Source of the DNA: Oreocharis arfaki
Taxonomy: Eukaryota > Chordata > Aves > Passeriformes > Paramythiidae
Reading direction: 5' to 3'
Length of the DNA: 64,000 nucleotides
Assembly (NCBI GenBank): GCA_013398015.1
Contig: VZRR01013429.1
Span: 23,917-87,916 of the forward strand
The notes beneath the pieces were generated by a model that was given only the letters and a program-made list of their open reading frames with translations, was not told the origin of the DNA and did no database searches. Shown piece by piece: positions 44,701-56,772 of this stretch (its first letter is position 1; each line of letters starts with the position of its first letter). Both the position numbers and the translations under genes were made by a program.

Positions 44701-46126
44701 AGGGATCTGGAAAAGAGCAAGGACACAGGACAAGGAAGGAGAACTACAAAACTACCATTTTTACTTGTGTTTTGTTTCCTCTCTTAAGCAGAAAAACAAT
44801 CTACACTGAGAAATAAAACAGAAATATAACAAGATGGAATGGGCAAAGTTCAGATATTGCAGCATCAAGCTAAAAATACAAATGAGCAAAGGTTCCTAGA
44901 TGACAATAGCTTTCATTCACTGAATTTGAGCCAGGTATCAACCAGTGATCCAGAAGCCAAAGCCCACAAACATCCCATTTCCAGTTCCTTCCAGATCTCT
45001 TCTAACAAGGAAGAAAGTATTGAAACTGAAGCCTCAGGCCTGAGGGACTATTCCATTCTGCTGTAGTCACAAAAACTTTACTTAACTGAGTTGAAAAAAA
45101 ACAACAAAAAAAAAAGGTTTGCCAATAAATAGCACTTTTGTATGTTTATACTGGCACCACAAATGGGAACTGAAATTCCATCTTTTTACAGCATCTCTCC
45201 ATAAAACACTCTCCATATTTGACCACAGTTTGGCTACACTATTTATCCCATATCTGTCACATGGCTAAAGTTATATTACTGGGTTAACCCCTTAATTGCT
45301 GGGGTCTGCCACATGCACAGCAGAAAGATTTGTGGTTTTGTCCCAGTTAACTTACTGCAGTCATGGAGGGAGAACACCCAAAAAACCCAAACTCCTCCTC
45401 ATGTTGCCTTATTCTGGGTACCTCTCGGTTCTCTACTGGCTTCTTAAAAGTTCAGAAAGACAAAATAAACTGATATGAGTTAAAAAGCTGGGACAGAAAC
45501 TCAGGGGGCAGACCGGAGGACGAGGTTCCTCCTCTTTCTTCAGTCTGTGAAAACCTAAGTTATCCTGCTGGTGAGCAAGAGCTGAGAGTCAGGGACTTAG
45601 AGAACAGAGTGTTTCTGAACTCATTTGTCACTGAGCTCTTTTTCCCACCTCAGCTTTGCTGAAGATGCCCAGGCTCGCGAGGACAGTGAGTTCTCAAGGC
45701 TGAACTCCCATCTAAGTCACCCTCAGTATTGTCTCTGCAGCAGGCCTGGAGCACACGGGCTGCTGTTCCAGATTTTACATCTGGTCTCATGTTACGTATG
45801 TGACAAAGCTGCTTTACTGCTGACTTGCCTCATCTCCACAAGAACCAGCTGGAATCATCACCTGGCCTGATCCCAAAAGCCTAATGCCTGAAAAGCAGGG
45901 TGCAGCCTTTACTCACTCATCTCCTTCCGGGCAGATTCCCGTGGTCTCGTCATACTTGGTGCAGTAAATGTCAGGGCTGTAGTTGAAGGTCCCGTCGCGG
46001 CGGCGGATGGACCTGCGCCGGCGCTGGTTGACAAAGTGCCAGTGGAAGCAGGTGTAGGGCCGGTGCTGAGTGCACTTGTGCTGCACGAAGAGAGGGCACT
46101 GCTCCGTGCGGAACTCCTTCAGGTAC
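23583..46126 (-). CDS. UNK: UNK, RING finger protein unkempt homolog (exons 2-16; 5' partial)
   Basis: Unkempt is a cytoplasmic RNA-binding protein that recognises UAG and U-rich motifs in mRNAs, represses their translation and shapes early neurons. Fifteen minus-strand exons join in one frame: 776 codons plus TGA (stop at 23583-23585). Human UNK is 810 aa; the missing exon 1 would supply about 35. Numbering from the first full codon here: six CCCH zinc fingers in exons 2-7 (about 10-280), a Ser/Pro-rich low-complexity linker (about 290-610), a coiled coil (about 610-725), and a C-terminal RING-like finger (about 734-765) with CLKC, PCQH, CESC and CPIC pairs. Introns are long and AT-rich, unlike UNC13D. 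Exon 1, the start codon and the promoter are not present, so intron 1 exceeds 17.8 kb. The gene converges on UNC13D as in other vertebrates. Confidence 0.97.
24115..24372 (-). CDS. UNK: UNK exon 15, coiled coil
   Basis: Eighty-six codons with heptad-like ECELAREQREALELQVKKLQ and LSSLYTLQKQLRANLEKVD. Longest UNK exon; phase 0 at both ends. Confidence 0.96.
24892..25073 (-). CDS. UNK: UNK exon 14
   Basis: Encodes LNGMNSSIWEHFASGSFSPS and the coiled-coil start ELARLRQELDEANGTIKQWE. Starts in phase 1, completing the glycine begun in exon 13. Confidence 0.95.
25074..27880. other. UNK: UNK intron 13
   Basis: About 2.8 kb of AT-rich unique sequence. No repeat family, exon or RNA gene recognised. 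Confidence 0.7.
27881..28069 (-). CDS. UNK: UNK exon 13, Ser-rich linker
   Basis: Encodes GSLLQSSAPVNIPGSLGSSA and SHFLHQPQGHLSQSENTFL, low-complexity but near-identical to mammals. Confidence 0.95.
29246..29314. repeat. A/G homopurine tract in UNK intron 12
   Basis: Runs of A interrupted by single G or GG over about 69 bases on the plus strand (a long pyrimidine tract in the UNK transcript). Confidence 0.9.
29566..29667 (-). CDS. UNK: UNK exon 12
   Basis: Encodes SALDDLDLNEFGVAALEKTF then DSSTVPHTSGIMI. Acidic, highly conserved segment; the last residues vary from mammals. Confidence 0.95.
30265..30304. repeat. A/G homopurine tract in UNK intron 11
   Basis: AAAAAAAGGAAAAAAAG-type run of 40 bases, simple repeat. 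Confidence 0.85.
30804..30978 (-). CDS. UNK: UNK exon 11, Ser/Thr-rich linker
   Basis: Encodes DILGILPVGSPLTSSISSSI, SLAATPPSPAGTSSIPGMNA and YPTSDTVESVI. Ends in phase 1. Confidence 0.96.
31651..31719 (-). CDS. UNK: UNK exon 10
   Basis: Twenty-three codons, QAKMKSHSLEHRSQEQPLLQ then PKQ, between ttactgcag and gtacgg. The join with exon 9 gives two glutamines in a row where mammals seem to have one. Confidence 0.94.
31720..35891. other. UNK: UNK intron 9
   Basis: About 4.2 kb, the largest UNK intron wholly inside the window. AT-rich, with no recognisable exon, repeat family or RNA gene. Open frames here are short and lack protein-like content. Confidence 0.7.
35892..36092 (-). CDS. UNK: UNK exon 9
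   Basis: Sixty-seven codons starting ILCRNSSLGSPSNICGSPPG and ending FEREDQVGAEYLKSFKCQ. The acceptor must be ctgttag before ATTCTT; the second AG 11 bases on would break the frame. Confidence 0.93.
36093..38269. other. UNK: UNK intron 8
   Basis: About 2.2 kb of AT-rich unique sequence with a short A-run at 36861-36872. No gene or repeat family recognised. Confidence 0.7.
38270..38412 (-). CDS. UNK: UNK exon 8
   Basis: Encodes PALSEDLQQSSAVSSPTQ, PVMYMPSAAGDSVPVSPSSP and DLSN, just after the sixth zinc finger. Ends in phase 0 at gtatgt. Confidence 0.95.
38413..40209. other. UNK: UNK intron 7
   Basis: About 1.8 kb, AT-rich, nothing recognisable in it. Confidence 0.7.
40210..40294 (-). CDS. 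UNK: UNK exon 7, sixth CCCH zinc finger
   Basis: Eighty-five bases encoding IYKSTKCNDMQQSGSCPRGP then FCAFAHVE. This contains all four CCCH ligands of finger 6. Donor gtacgt. Confidence 0.96.
41231..41348 (-). CDS. UNK: UNK exon 6, fifth CCCH zinc finger
   Basis: Encodes SSPCPNVKHGDEWGDPSKCE, NGDSCQYCH and TRTEQQFHPE. Starts by completing the arginine codon of exon 5. Confidence 0.96.
41434..41940 (+). mobile_element. CR1 LINE, 5'-truncated 3' end
   Basis: About 500 bases with typical CR1 text: a GGACTGCATCCAGCTCTGGG-like start, GACATGGACCTGCTGGAGCA, CCTGGCACAGGTTGCCCAGA, and the 3' end AAGGTCCCTTCCAACCCAAA followed by CCATTCTGTGATG. It lies in UNK intron 5, in the orientation opposite to the gene. 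5' truncation is the rule for avian CR1 copies. Its relics of reverse-transcriptase frame are broken. Confidence 0.93.
43423..43558 (-). CDS. UNK: UNK exon 5, fourth CCCH zinc finger
   Basis: Encodes TTYVLGNYKTEQCKKPPRLC and RQGYACPYYHNSKDRRRSPR, ending HKYR. Finger 4 ligands are all present. Confidence 0.97.
43689..43819 (-). CDS. UNK: UNK exon 4, linker between zinc-finger clusters
   Basis: Encodes ELQAMEALQNGQTTSEGGIE and ASHAMIEKILSEEPRWQ, the linker between fingers 1-3 and 4-6. The acceptor is the weaker type AAG. Confidence 0.94.
44263..44439 (-). CDS. UNK: UNK exon 3, second and third CCCH fingers
   Basis: Encodes the end of finger 2 (CPFLH), RRYHLRYYKTGICIHETDSK, and finger 3 with CTKNGVHCAFAH, then DLRSPVYDI. 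Confidence 0.97.
44440..45916. other. UNK: UNK intron 2
   Basis: About 1.5 kb, AT-rich, nothing recognisable. Confidence 0.7.
45917..46126 (-). CDS. UNK: UNK exon 2, first CCCH finger (first exon in the window)
   Basis: Encodes YLKEFRTEQCPLFVQHKCTQ, HRPYTCFHWHFVNQRRRRSI and NYSPDIYCTKYDETTG. It opens with one base completing a codon from the missing exon 1, so translation does not start here. Confidence 0.97.
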
Positions 46127-49100
46127 CTGCGGGAACCGGGACGTGAGCGCCGGGATGCCGGGCAGGGGCAAGATCCAGTCACCCTGCAGAGCCCCGAGCC
46201 GCGTCCATCACGGACATGTCTGCTGTCCTTCCACACCCTCCCTGCTTCCCCTCCCAGGATGGAGGCTGGGAGCTGCTGGTGTTTGTAATGGCAAGATATC
46301 CATTACACACAGGAATGTAACAAGAGCTGAAATCGCTTTCTGTCGGGAGCGTTTTGAAGAGGCTTTTCATGAGCTTAGGAAACGGTTTGTGAGAAAATGG
46401 AACTCTTAAGTACCTTTCTATCCATTTCTAAATCTGTGACCTATCTAGGCAAAAAGGGGTTTCCTTCCTATATGTTCACTTAAAAAAAAAAAAAAACCCA
46501 ACCAGAAAAAAACCCCAAATAAAATACACTTATTTGAGCCACATTTAAAGCTTCAAGTTACTGAGAAAGAAAGATTTTTAAAAGACTCTTTCATGCCTTG
46601 TCCTCCTGGTTTAGCTCTGCCTTGTCAGTACATGGTCAATTCTGAAATAAAAATTAATCAATTTCTCTCTTGCAATCATATGAATTCAGGGCTCAGTCTT
46701 GAAAAGCAGCATAACTATCCTCAAACTCCCACATGTTTATGTTGCTTTAATTTTAATACGTAATTCCCTGAAAGTACATGGCTTCTTTTATCCTGAGAAC
46801 TAAAGAAGTCACAAGCTTTTATTTGTGACACTAATAACAGTCTCTAAACCCAGATTGTAGAGGATTACAAAATGGTTTAGATCAACATAATGATCTGACT
46901 GTGATCTGTGTGTAGGTGCTTACAAAATCCACGCTGCTGAAACCCACGGGCTGCCCTGTGTTTACAGGGAACACCCAAACAGCTCCCGGAGCTCAGACCC
47001 GAATCCCACCAGGTTTGGTCTCGGAGACACATCCAGGAAAAAGGCAGAAAACCCAGAGCATGCTGGTGTTTTATGTTTAGAGGACAGTGAGGACCAAGAT
47101 TTGTAGGTCAAAATAAAAATGCAAGTATTCTGCTGGAAGCAACAGGGTGATATAACAGCAGATTCGGACTCATTTTAAACTGCGCATGTACTCCGAGGCA
47201 ACAAAAAGGAGTGCAGGAATTTGTCTAACATTCATTCCCATGTCAGACAGTCTTTATCGCCTGTTTCCAAATAAATGGAAAGATGTCTGATGCCCAAAGA
47301 CGTATTTACAGATAATATCGCAGTGCCAGGCTCATTCTGAAAGCAACATCTGTAAATAAAGCCTCCTTTCCTCTTTACCCCAGCTGAGGAGAAAGCCTCA
47401 GGAAAACGCACAGATTCAACCAAAGTGGTTTTATTTGTTTGCTATGAAGAGGGAGTATCAGTGGCAAGAGCTTTCCTACATTGGATTTTGCAAGCATGAA
47501 AGGATAAAAGCTCTCCCTCTTCTTCAACCTCTAAACATGTGAGATTTGCAGGTTCCACTGCCTGGGATCTGCAAGTGCCCGGGGCTGGAAGCCTCCACAG
47601 CTGGCTGTAAGCCCTTCTCTACCCAAGCCCATCTGTCCCCTGCAATCCAGAGCGGCTGGAACAGTATCTGCACTGGGGCCCAAGGCTTAACAGCAGGAAA
47701 GCCAGAGCCAGCTGCAGAAACAGGTCTGCTCGGCTTAGGTGAGTGCTAAGAACATCACTTTGCTCCTTCTCCCAATTCCGGCTACATTCAAATGGAGATC
47801 CCTACTTCAGCCACACCAGCAATTCACGTGGAAACTGAAAAGCTGTGGTAGATTCATCCATTCTTGAAAAGCTTTCTAAGTTGCTGGACCAAGAAGGTGG
47901 AATTCCACAGATTATTTTATCTTACCAGCGCACTAAGAAGACTTGGAACAAAAGTGACTGTAACAACGTTTTGCTTAGAAAGTGAAGTAAGTAACCTTAA
48001 GCAGGACGATGCTGCCCACAGACGATACCATCACCAACCAGTTGCTTCCACTCACACACCTCCACGTACACCTTAGAGACACGAGGTTTGTGTTACTCCC
48101 ATTTTACACATGGACAAACTGAATGCAGCTGGCTACGAGTCCCAGCCAGTATCACATAGCAATCGGAATCCCAGACAGAAATCAAGAGCATTTTAACTCC
48201 TCCATCCTCACCCAGTGCTGGGATTAAGTTCAAGAACAGCATCCTGAACCTCCTCAATGGTCTGGAAACTAAGGAGAGATACCAGGCTTACATAACCTGA
48301 GTATCGAGCCCAGCACTGCAGACTTGTGATAGGCCCAAATGAAACACTTAAAAATCCTAGAATTTAACAACTCCACAATCAGCTGAGCTAAAGCTGCTTC
48401 TCTTTAGCAGGGAAGTTTAAAAATGTACACACTGACTAGGGATTTCGGTCTCTAGTGTCTCAATTGTTGCTGAAGAGTATTTGAAAATTAATTGCACTTC
48501 ATGATTGGCTAAACTCCCTGGAGAAACATTTATTATAATGTAAATGAGAGATAATTACATAAGTAAATGGTTCACCTGAAAAGTGTTTAACACCTAACTT
48601 GCTTCATCAGAAAGTCATCTTTTAATGCTCTCTATTAAATAAATGATGTCTCACTCTTAATTTCAAAGCAAGTCCTGCAAACAGGTACCAGTGAGCTCCA
48701 CAGACATTAACTGTGCACAATCACCTCTGCAACAGACCCAACTGAGGAAAGGAGAGTCGTCACATTAACTCAGTCATTTCAAGCCTTTCAATCATTGCTT
48801 TGGGTTTTCCTTTTTTCCAAGCCACTACAACGTTTTAAATCACCCTCCTCCACAACGGCCTGAATGGTAAATTGCCTTACAGCCCTTTATTTTCTTGATC
48901 CATGAAGCGAGTTTTGGCTCCTCTGGGAGAACACAGACCACTCAACCAGCCACTTTGTATTAAAATACATAAAAGACATGTAAACCATGTGTGTTTTGGG
49001 AACACAGAGAGGATACAGAGCCTGCACCACTGCAATGTGATGTCTCACAAAGCAGAAAGCCATTAATATTTCAGGAGCCTCTTTGCAAAGGCTCTAAACA

Positions 49101-52100
49101 AAACGCAGACAACACTGTCATGACAGATCCTTCTGGTGTCAATGGTCTCTGTAATTTTTTTTTCCCAAAACAGCTGAAAAAAGGAATTTTGGAATGACCC
49201 TCGAAGCTAAAAACATGTTGATAACTGGTACACATTTCACAGCATGTCAGCCAAACGCTATGTCTGTACAGGAAGAGGAAATCCAGCAACGATAACTTGC
49301 ATTTCTCAACTCCTCTCAGGAAACTCTACAGCCCTCATATGAGTGGCAGAAGAATTATTACCCCTATTTTATATTGGAGCTACTTCCATATTTATTTTGT
49401 TAAAAAAAAAAAAAAGTGAGTATATGTTGTGTTTTCATACCCATTTAATTTTTAAAAAGTGGAAAGCACATAGCACTTTCTGATACAACATTAACAGCAA
49501 CACCCAGATTCCTGGAGGAAATGTTATCATTTATGAGCCCTAGTAAACAATGATGAATGCAATTCTAAACAAATAGGACAAGACTGGCCAGAACAATGCA
49601 GATCAAAGTCCCCAGGCTGAGCTGAACTTGCTGTCAGACAGGATGGACGCTACTGGAAATGAAAGTTTTTTTCCCGAGGAAGATAAGAGGAGAGGTCCTT
49701 GGAGAAGTTTTAGGAACTCCCAGAGACCGACAGGAGCAGCAAAGCATTAGAAAAACCCCAATGCTAATTTGACGAAATTCCACTTCCTCTGGAAGGGGCA
49801 GTGATTATTCTGCAATAATTTACACTAGTAGAGAGCTGCTCACTGTCTTTAATTGCCAGTAGGAGCTTGACTTCCCAGGGCAGGGCAGCAAGTGTTTACC
49901 TCTGCAGCTTGGAATTGCAGGAGTTCTCCCTCTGCCCTGGAGGAATGGAACAGGAACCTGCTCTGGGAGCTTCAGGGAAAAAAGATGAGTGGAGTGGGGG
50001 AAGAAGAAAAAAGGAAGAAAAAAAGCAAACAAAGAGAGAACCCAAGAAGAAATTCTAACACAAGTTTCATTTTTATCCTCCATAATTGCAGCCGTGTCCT
50101 GGTCCCCTCCTTGCCTGCTGGTGCAGAGCTCTCTCATCTTTCTGCAGCTTTTCTGGTTCACACTGGTGTGCTCAGGCAGCTCGGTATGAGGGAATTCCTG
50201 CATCCATCCTGCTTCCAGGGCTGCAGCTTCCTGTCAAACTTGACCCAAGTCACACATGCAGCGGAGTGAGCTCAGTTGAGGAAAATGTGCTGGTAGTGCA
50301 CAGCTGAGCTCCAAATTCCTCATAAAAGCCTTAACCCAAAGCTCCCAGAAATCACTGGAAGATGCACACTGATGCCAAGACAGTCTCGGCTCTGTAACAG
50401 AAGGATCAGGAAGACTGGGGAGAGAAACAATACCAAGGAGCAAGGAAATGAAAAGATTAAAACCAGCTCCTCCAAACTCTTGCGGCTTTTGTGATGCAAA
50501 GCCAGGCTCTGCTTTGCTTCCAACACCCTTTGCACTGTTAGAAACCTCCCCATAGGTCCCATGACGAGCTCCTCTCCTTTGCAGCCCTTCTTGCTTTTCC
50601 AGGTCAACCCCCTTTCTGCCAAAATTCCTCAGGCCCAAAGAGAGGCTCACAAACAGGACCTGAACCTTCTGCAGCAGAATGACACCAGGGAGAAAACCAT
50701 TAGATAATTGTCTGGCTAATCCAGACTAGGACACGGTCTGCAAATGTAGGGCAGTAGTGAGACCTAACACCACCACCATCTACATTCCACACGCGGGTGG
50801 GGGTGTGTTTACACCCCCGAAACTGTGCTGTGGCACCTCAGGAAAGGCCTGTGCCGAGAGGTTGTAGCAGCACTGCTTGTCTGGTGTCACACCAGTGTAA
50901 ACTACGAGCAGCTTTTACACCAGGTCTTCACTCAGGGCACAGCCAGTGTCACTGGGGCTCCATCCCTGCAGCTGCTCCGAGGTCACAACAAACCAACCCA
51001 GGCCTGGGTCATTTCTGTAAAGTCCAGCCTGGGGTGGGCACTTCACCTTATTATTAGCATTATTATTAGAAATTACTAGTTCAGGGCTGTATAGAGAATC
51101 TCAGCTGCCATACAAAAGAGCCCACAGAGGCAAATCTAACAACAAATCAACCAATTAATTTTTAGGCAGTGTGTTTTGTCTTGGGTTTTGGTTTGGGGCT
51201 TTTTTTTCTGTTTTGCTCTGGTTTTTTCTTCAAACCAAGTCTTATGTTCCTGATAAGATTTCAGATATCAGGAAGAAAATGTTCTTCTGCCATTACCATT
51301 TATTTTAGTCGTGTCTGCCTTCTCTCAAAGTATCACACTGGCAAAAATGCCATTTAACTGGCACAAAAGTACATGGGAATGCTGGGGACATTTGTTGACA
51401 TTTTTACATCAATCATGTCCTGCTGTTTCACACAGGACTGCATGAGGCCATGGACCTCTCTGTAAACTCTCAGGTGGTCCCAGTTCACATCCTTCCTGAA
51501 AAATGCAGACTGACTGAGAGGTCACTGCTCTCAGCTGCTCATCAGCTTTCCTTCTCTGGAAGCTCTGAGTGGCACTGATCTGTCCAGACAGCAGGATGGA
51601 GGAAGTTTTCCTAATTCAGGTTAGGAAAGAAAAAAAACCAAACCAAACCAAAAAAACCCCCATACATATAACCCACCAGCTTCACTTAAAAATTTAAATT
51701 AGTGGTTTGAGCTAATACAGATAAAATTATCTGAAGCAAACCAGGGTGTGCTTATCCAACAGACTGTCTGCTCAGTAGGCAGTATTGCAAAACCCAGAAG
51801 AAAATATCTAACTATAGATATTGATATTTCTAATTCAATAATGCTTATCTTCTGGAAATACTTTCAAAACTGCTATTTTCTTCTTAGGCTCAAAGAGCCA
51901 CCCCAACACAAGAGGAAAAGAGCTGTCCATATTAAATCATCTCTCTAAATTCATTTCACCCTCATAAAATTTTATTGCAAAAGATGATATCAGACACACT
52001 TTAAGTAAGAAACCCATGACTCAATTATTTTCTTTTACTGAACTGTGGTATTCCAATTGAAATGAGTCAGTGGTGCATGACAGAATCTACTTATTCCAAC

Positions 52101-52740
52101 AGGATACTCAATAAAAATCCTACTAATGCACCTTTCGTTTAACATATTACTGATAGAGAAAACCCATGATATGCAGCTCTGACATTGCTCAGGAGTTTTT
52201 GCTCTTGGGGCAAAGGAGGTGTTTCAGAATACGCGAGGAAAAACCAGAGAGTTAAAGAATAGGATTGCTCCAAAATAATTTGGAGAGTTTGATACCAGCA
52301 CTCACACAATGTCTTAGAAAATGCTGGCACTTCAATGCAAAGCTTCCTGACAGGGAACAAAACCTTCAACTCCCAAGATTTCTTGGAATTTGGGAGGGAA
52401 GATGTGAAACAATCTGACTTCAAGGGAATGTAGTTCCTTGTTCCTAGGGGTGGCACAAGTCGAGCAAATCCCTGAATCAGCAGCTGCAGACCACCAGCAG
52501 CCTGGTTTACAATTCTGCAAGGCTTTGTGTCCTTCTAGTAAGAGCAGAAGCTAAGACAAGTCTGTTTCAATAAATATTTTTACTGACTGGCAGATGTAAT
52601 TTAATATTGAAACAGTGCTTCACATGAATCACTGTTGAATATGAAACAATAATAAGCACTTTTAGCAGCAATCCTGAAAGCTTTAATCATAATTTCGGGA
52701 AAAATTCTGGTCAAGTTCTACCAGAAATTCGTGTCAAGGC

Positions 52741-52855
52741 ATTGTTTGGGTTGAAAGGGACCTTAAAGATCATCTGTTTCCAACCTCTTGCAGGGGTGCT
52801 CAGCCACTAGATGAGGTCTATCAGCTACTGTGGCTCACCAATATTGGATACTTCC
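52741..52855 (-). mobile_element. CR1 LINE 3'-end remnant
   Basis: Reads GTTTGGGTTGAAAGGGACCT then AAAGATCATCTGTTTCCAAC and a CAGCCACTAGATGAGG tail, the reverse complement of a CR1 3' end. Diverged and truncated. Confidence 0.85.
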
Positions 52856-55800
52856 CTTTTTCCCACATTTAATGGTATTTAGAAAAATAACCTCATAGAC
52901 CTGACCAAGCCCTCACACTTCACACACCAAGCTTTTTGCACACACCATGCACCACTTGGCACAAAAGGCAAACATCTCTCTCAGGACATCTCCACAACCA
53001 TCAGTCCATCTGCCTTTCCATACCCTCAGCAGCAAGATGCAGTCCTGTAAACCTTGAAAAGATTAGAAAGCATTTAAATCTCAAAGAAAAATATATGGAT
53101 CACTTTATAAAAACAAAAGGCTGACCGTGAATGTGGGGAAGGAGAAAAGGATGAGGAAAAAGTTTCAGTAAGCTCACATCTGTCAAGAAGATAGACTTCA
53201 CATGCCTCAGTGTTTTCTTTATCACCTAAATAAATTGAACCATCAACTGGAAAAAGGTCACACAGCAGACAGCAGTATGTGATTTTAAAGCTGTTAGATT
53301 TCCCCTCCTCCATTAGAGCTTGACAATAATGTCAGTCTAAGGGCAAATAAAGAAAGTGAGAGTTGGAGAGAGATATTATAGATGCATGGAGTTGGGTTTG
53401 TTTGGTTGTGAAGGTTTTTTGTTTTAAGACTTCATATAACTCATTGTGTATCCCATTGGTCAAAATGACAACTGCTCACATCCATAACCCATGGCTCCCC
53501 CAGTTTTTGTTGCAGAAACAGGTAGGCAGCACTCAAGTCTTCCTTTTTCTAGGCATCTGAAAGATTTAGCAAGCAAAGTTGAGCTAGATGCTTCCAAATA
53601 AATGGAAATGCAGAGCGTGTACTGCAGAAGGTAAAATACAAACTGACAGATTACAGAAAACTGGGGATAACACACCAAATCGCACAACAGCCATATTCAA
53701 CAGTAACCTGATCCCTACTGGAGCTCCATTTCTGGATTTCAAAGGAGATCACGGGCTGGATAAGAACACAGCAAATTCATTTCAGCTGCGACGAATGAAT
53801 TATGTACTACCAATACTTCACAGATAACCGAGTGACTGCAAAAGTTCAGGCTAAAAATAACACGTATTGGCAACTATCAGAAACAATCAGGACATTTTTC
53901 AATTAAAAGGAAAAAGCCAAGCAAACAGTTGTGCCTTGTCTACACTGAAAAACTAAGGGAAAACAGAGAAGCACTACTGTGTGGTGCCAGCCCATCACGG
54001 GAAGACAGATTTGCACCAGCTTCAGGCAAAACATTGTTTGGTTCCCACAGTTATAGCAAAAATGGCTTTCTTTGGAGAGAAATGCCACGCTGCAGCTAAG
54101 AAGCTCACCAACACTCTGTCCTGATGAGGAACAAAAATCAAGGCTTTCAACCCGGAGTTAACTCAATAAAACACACATTTCTCACATTTGTGAACAGCCC
54201 CACGAGTCACAACTTTGTTCCTGTCCGTGGGTGTCGGGGAAGAGGTGCTTGCTCAGACTTCCCGGGAGCTCTGCATCCCTTTGCTTGGCACCCCTCGAGC
54301 TGTGTCACTCAAAACCCAATAAATAAAGCAATTTGAGTCATTTTTTGGCGGCGTGCTGTCTTTAAAAAGCAGGCACTTGTTGCATCAGCAGACCATGAAA
54401 TGTATATACCCAAGTCATACCAATAAAATCCATTTCAAACACAAGCGTTTGTTTACACAGAGCTTTCACCTTTTTAATTAAAACAACCCAAGCACTGGCA
54501 AAGGCAAACACTTAATGGCACTACATTTCAGAGGCATTTCCTTAAAAGCCATTCACCACGATCCAGAGTTCTGCATAAAGCCTCGAACTTACATTTACAT
54601 TTCCTTGAGTTAGTTCTCCTCTTTTTCCCAAATTACTTGGCCATGAATATGTATTAGACATGACCTCAAAATTAACTCAATATTTAGGCAGTTCATGCAA
54701 TGTTTTAAACATACAGCCCATTTTTCCAAGTTTAAATGACATATTTGCAATTTGACACCGTTAGTTTCTGTAAACTGTGCCTAAAGCACATTTCCCTGTT
54801 TTCAAACATGGATCACCCTGATTGAGACAACTCTCATCCCTCTCTGGGCTGGTTTTTGCTCCACAAACTATTCAGTTGCCATTAATCCCTCCCTATGGCA
54901 CCTGTGTAAGTGCTGACTCTACGAAAACAGGATCATATGGAAATAATTATTTCTCAGTAACGTGGGTTGAGCCTGTTGCAGGGAAAACACTGGAGCTCAC
55001 TGCACCCAGACAGCTGCACACTGCTGAAGGTCTGTACCTGCTTTAGTTGTCAGCACCATGTATCAACATACGCTTAAATACGAGCAGTTGAATATTGTAC
55101 TGCTAATTACTTCACAAAAACATCCATCTCCAGACTTATCTATTATGGTCATTTATTCAGCTTATAGTCAGATAAATCTTCCCTCTAATATTAACTCATA
55201 TATTAACTGATATTATCCCATCTCTTACGGATGCCTCTTTATCCCAGTGGTAGTGTCTGTAACCTCAGAAAGGTAGAGCCCAAGGAGGGTTAACACCAGG
55301 TGCAACACCCTTTGTTGTACCAGATTTGGTACAACAAATTTAAGTCTGAATAACACCCTGATGTCCTGTGCTGTAAAAATTAAAGTTCCAGTTTCCAGTA
55401 TAGTTTTTTTTCACGCTGTACTTCTCTCACCACCGATTCAAGCACTAAAAAGCCTACCCAGGGCTTACAACTGTAGAAACACCAGGGAAGGCTGGGAACA
55501 GGGCTGGGCTGTTTGAAAACTTGTGTTACTCACTCTGCTGGTTCCCTAAAACAAAACATCCCACATGCAAGAATTCATAATGGCCAATTCAGAAAAATAT
55601 TATTTCCATACAAGCCATTCCACAGCTCAGGCTTTCAGCTGCAGATTGTTAGCATGCAAATGTTGAACATTTTTAGCCAGCTAAGCCTCAACATTGTGTC
55701 TCACAAGAGGTGCTCTGGAAACAGAGCACAGTAGTCTTCCCTCTCCCAGCCACGCCAAGACCCTCATGATTTAGCAGACAGCTCACAGATCAACTGCAGC

Positions 55801-56705
55801 CCCACACTCACAACAGTTTTAAGACAGAATATGAGCTGTTCGAAGGGCTGTATTTACACAGGACCAAAACCAGACAACCAAAGCTCCACATGACATGACA
55901 GCTCTAGAGTGCTCTCACCCAGCCCAATCTACATTGGAAATGAAACAGCATCTGCTTCTTCTCAGGTTAAACACCAACCAGATTTGCAGCAGCCTCTCTG
56001 GAAAGGCTTTCATTTGTGAACACACATTTTCTGCTGTGAGTTTGAAACAAAACACGGTGATTATCTAACAAGCATGAACCTGCATCCATAACACATGTGC
56101 CAGCACAAAGATAAAAGCCAACCCTTACTGGTTGATTTTGAAGAATCAATGTCAACCATTCAATCGATTTTCTTTTCCGCTCAGCACTCAAATCAGACTT
56201 CATCTGTGCCTGCTGTGGCCCAGTGGACTCTTTCAACACTCCACAAGGCAGGCACACCTCTGAATAAAAGTCCTGCACACTCTGGTGTCCAAAGAAGCAC
56301 CACTGCATGTCGACACCTCCAAGGGGAAAGCTCTCTTCCAAGGGCAAACCCCAGGCTATGTCACAGCTTCTCACTTCCCCCTTCCCACTTTGACTAATCA
56401 ATACATGGATAAATCTGGTGGCACTCTCATGATATTTTAAATGTGCAAACAATATTTTTTCTTGTTGCTGTAAAGCTGCACAGTTGTCCTCAGGCATCTG
56501 CTGTTTGTATTTCTGCTGTGACAGTAACAGTCAAGTGCCATCAATGAAAACTCATGGTCTATTGAAAACTTCAGAGGAGAAAAAAAAAAATCACCTCTGG
56601 GCACACTGGGTGTGGACTGACAGCTTCTTTTCGAGCTGTGGTGACATGCTGAAGACAAAGGATAACAAATAATACTGACTTTAATTCATTTTTTTTCATA
56701 TATTC

Positions 56706-56772
56706 GTAGAATCATAGAATTGCCCGAGTTGGGAAAGACCTTAGAGATCATTCAGATCCAACCCTCAAGATC
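56706..56772 (-). mobile_element. CR1 LINE 3'-end remnant
   Basis: AGAATCATAGAATTGCCCGA followed by GTTGGGAAAGACCTTAGAG and GATCCAACCC, a typical CR1 tail in reverse orientation, with the terminal octamer-type AGAATCATAGAAT. Confidence 0.88.
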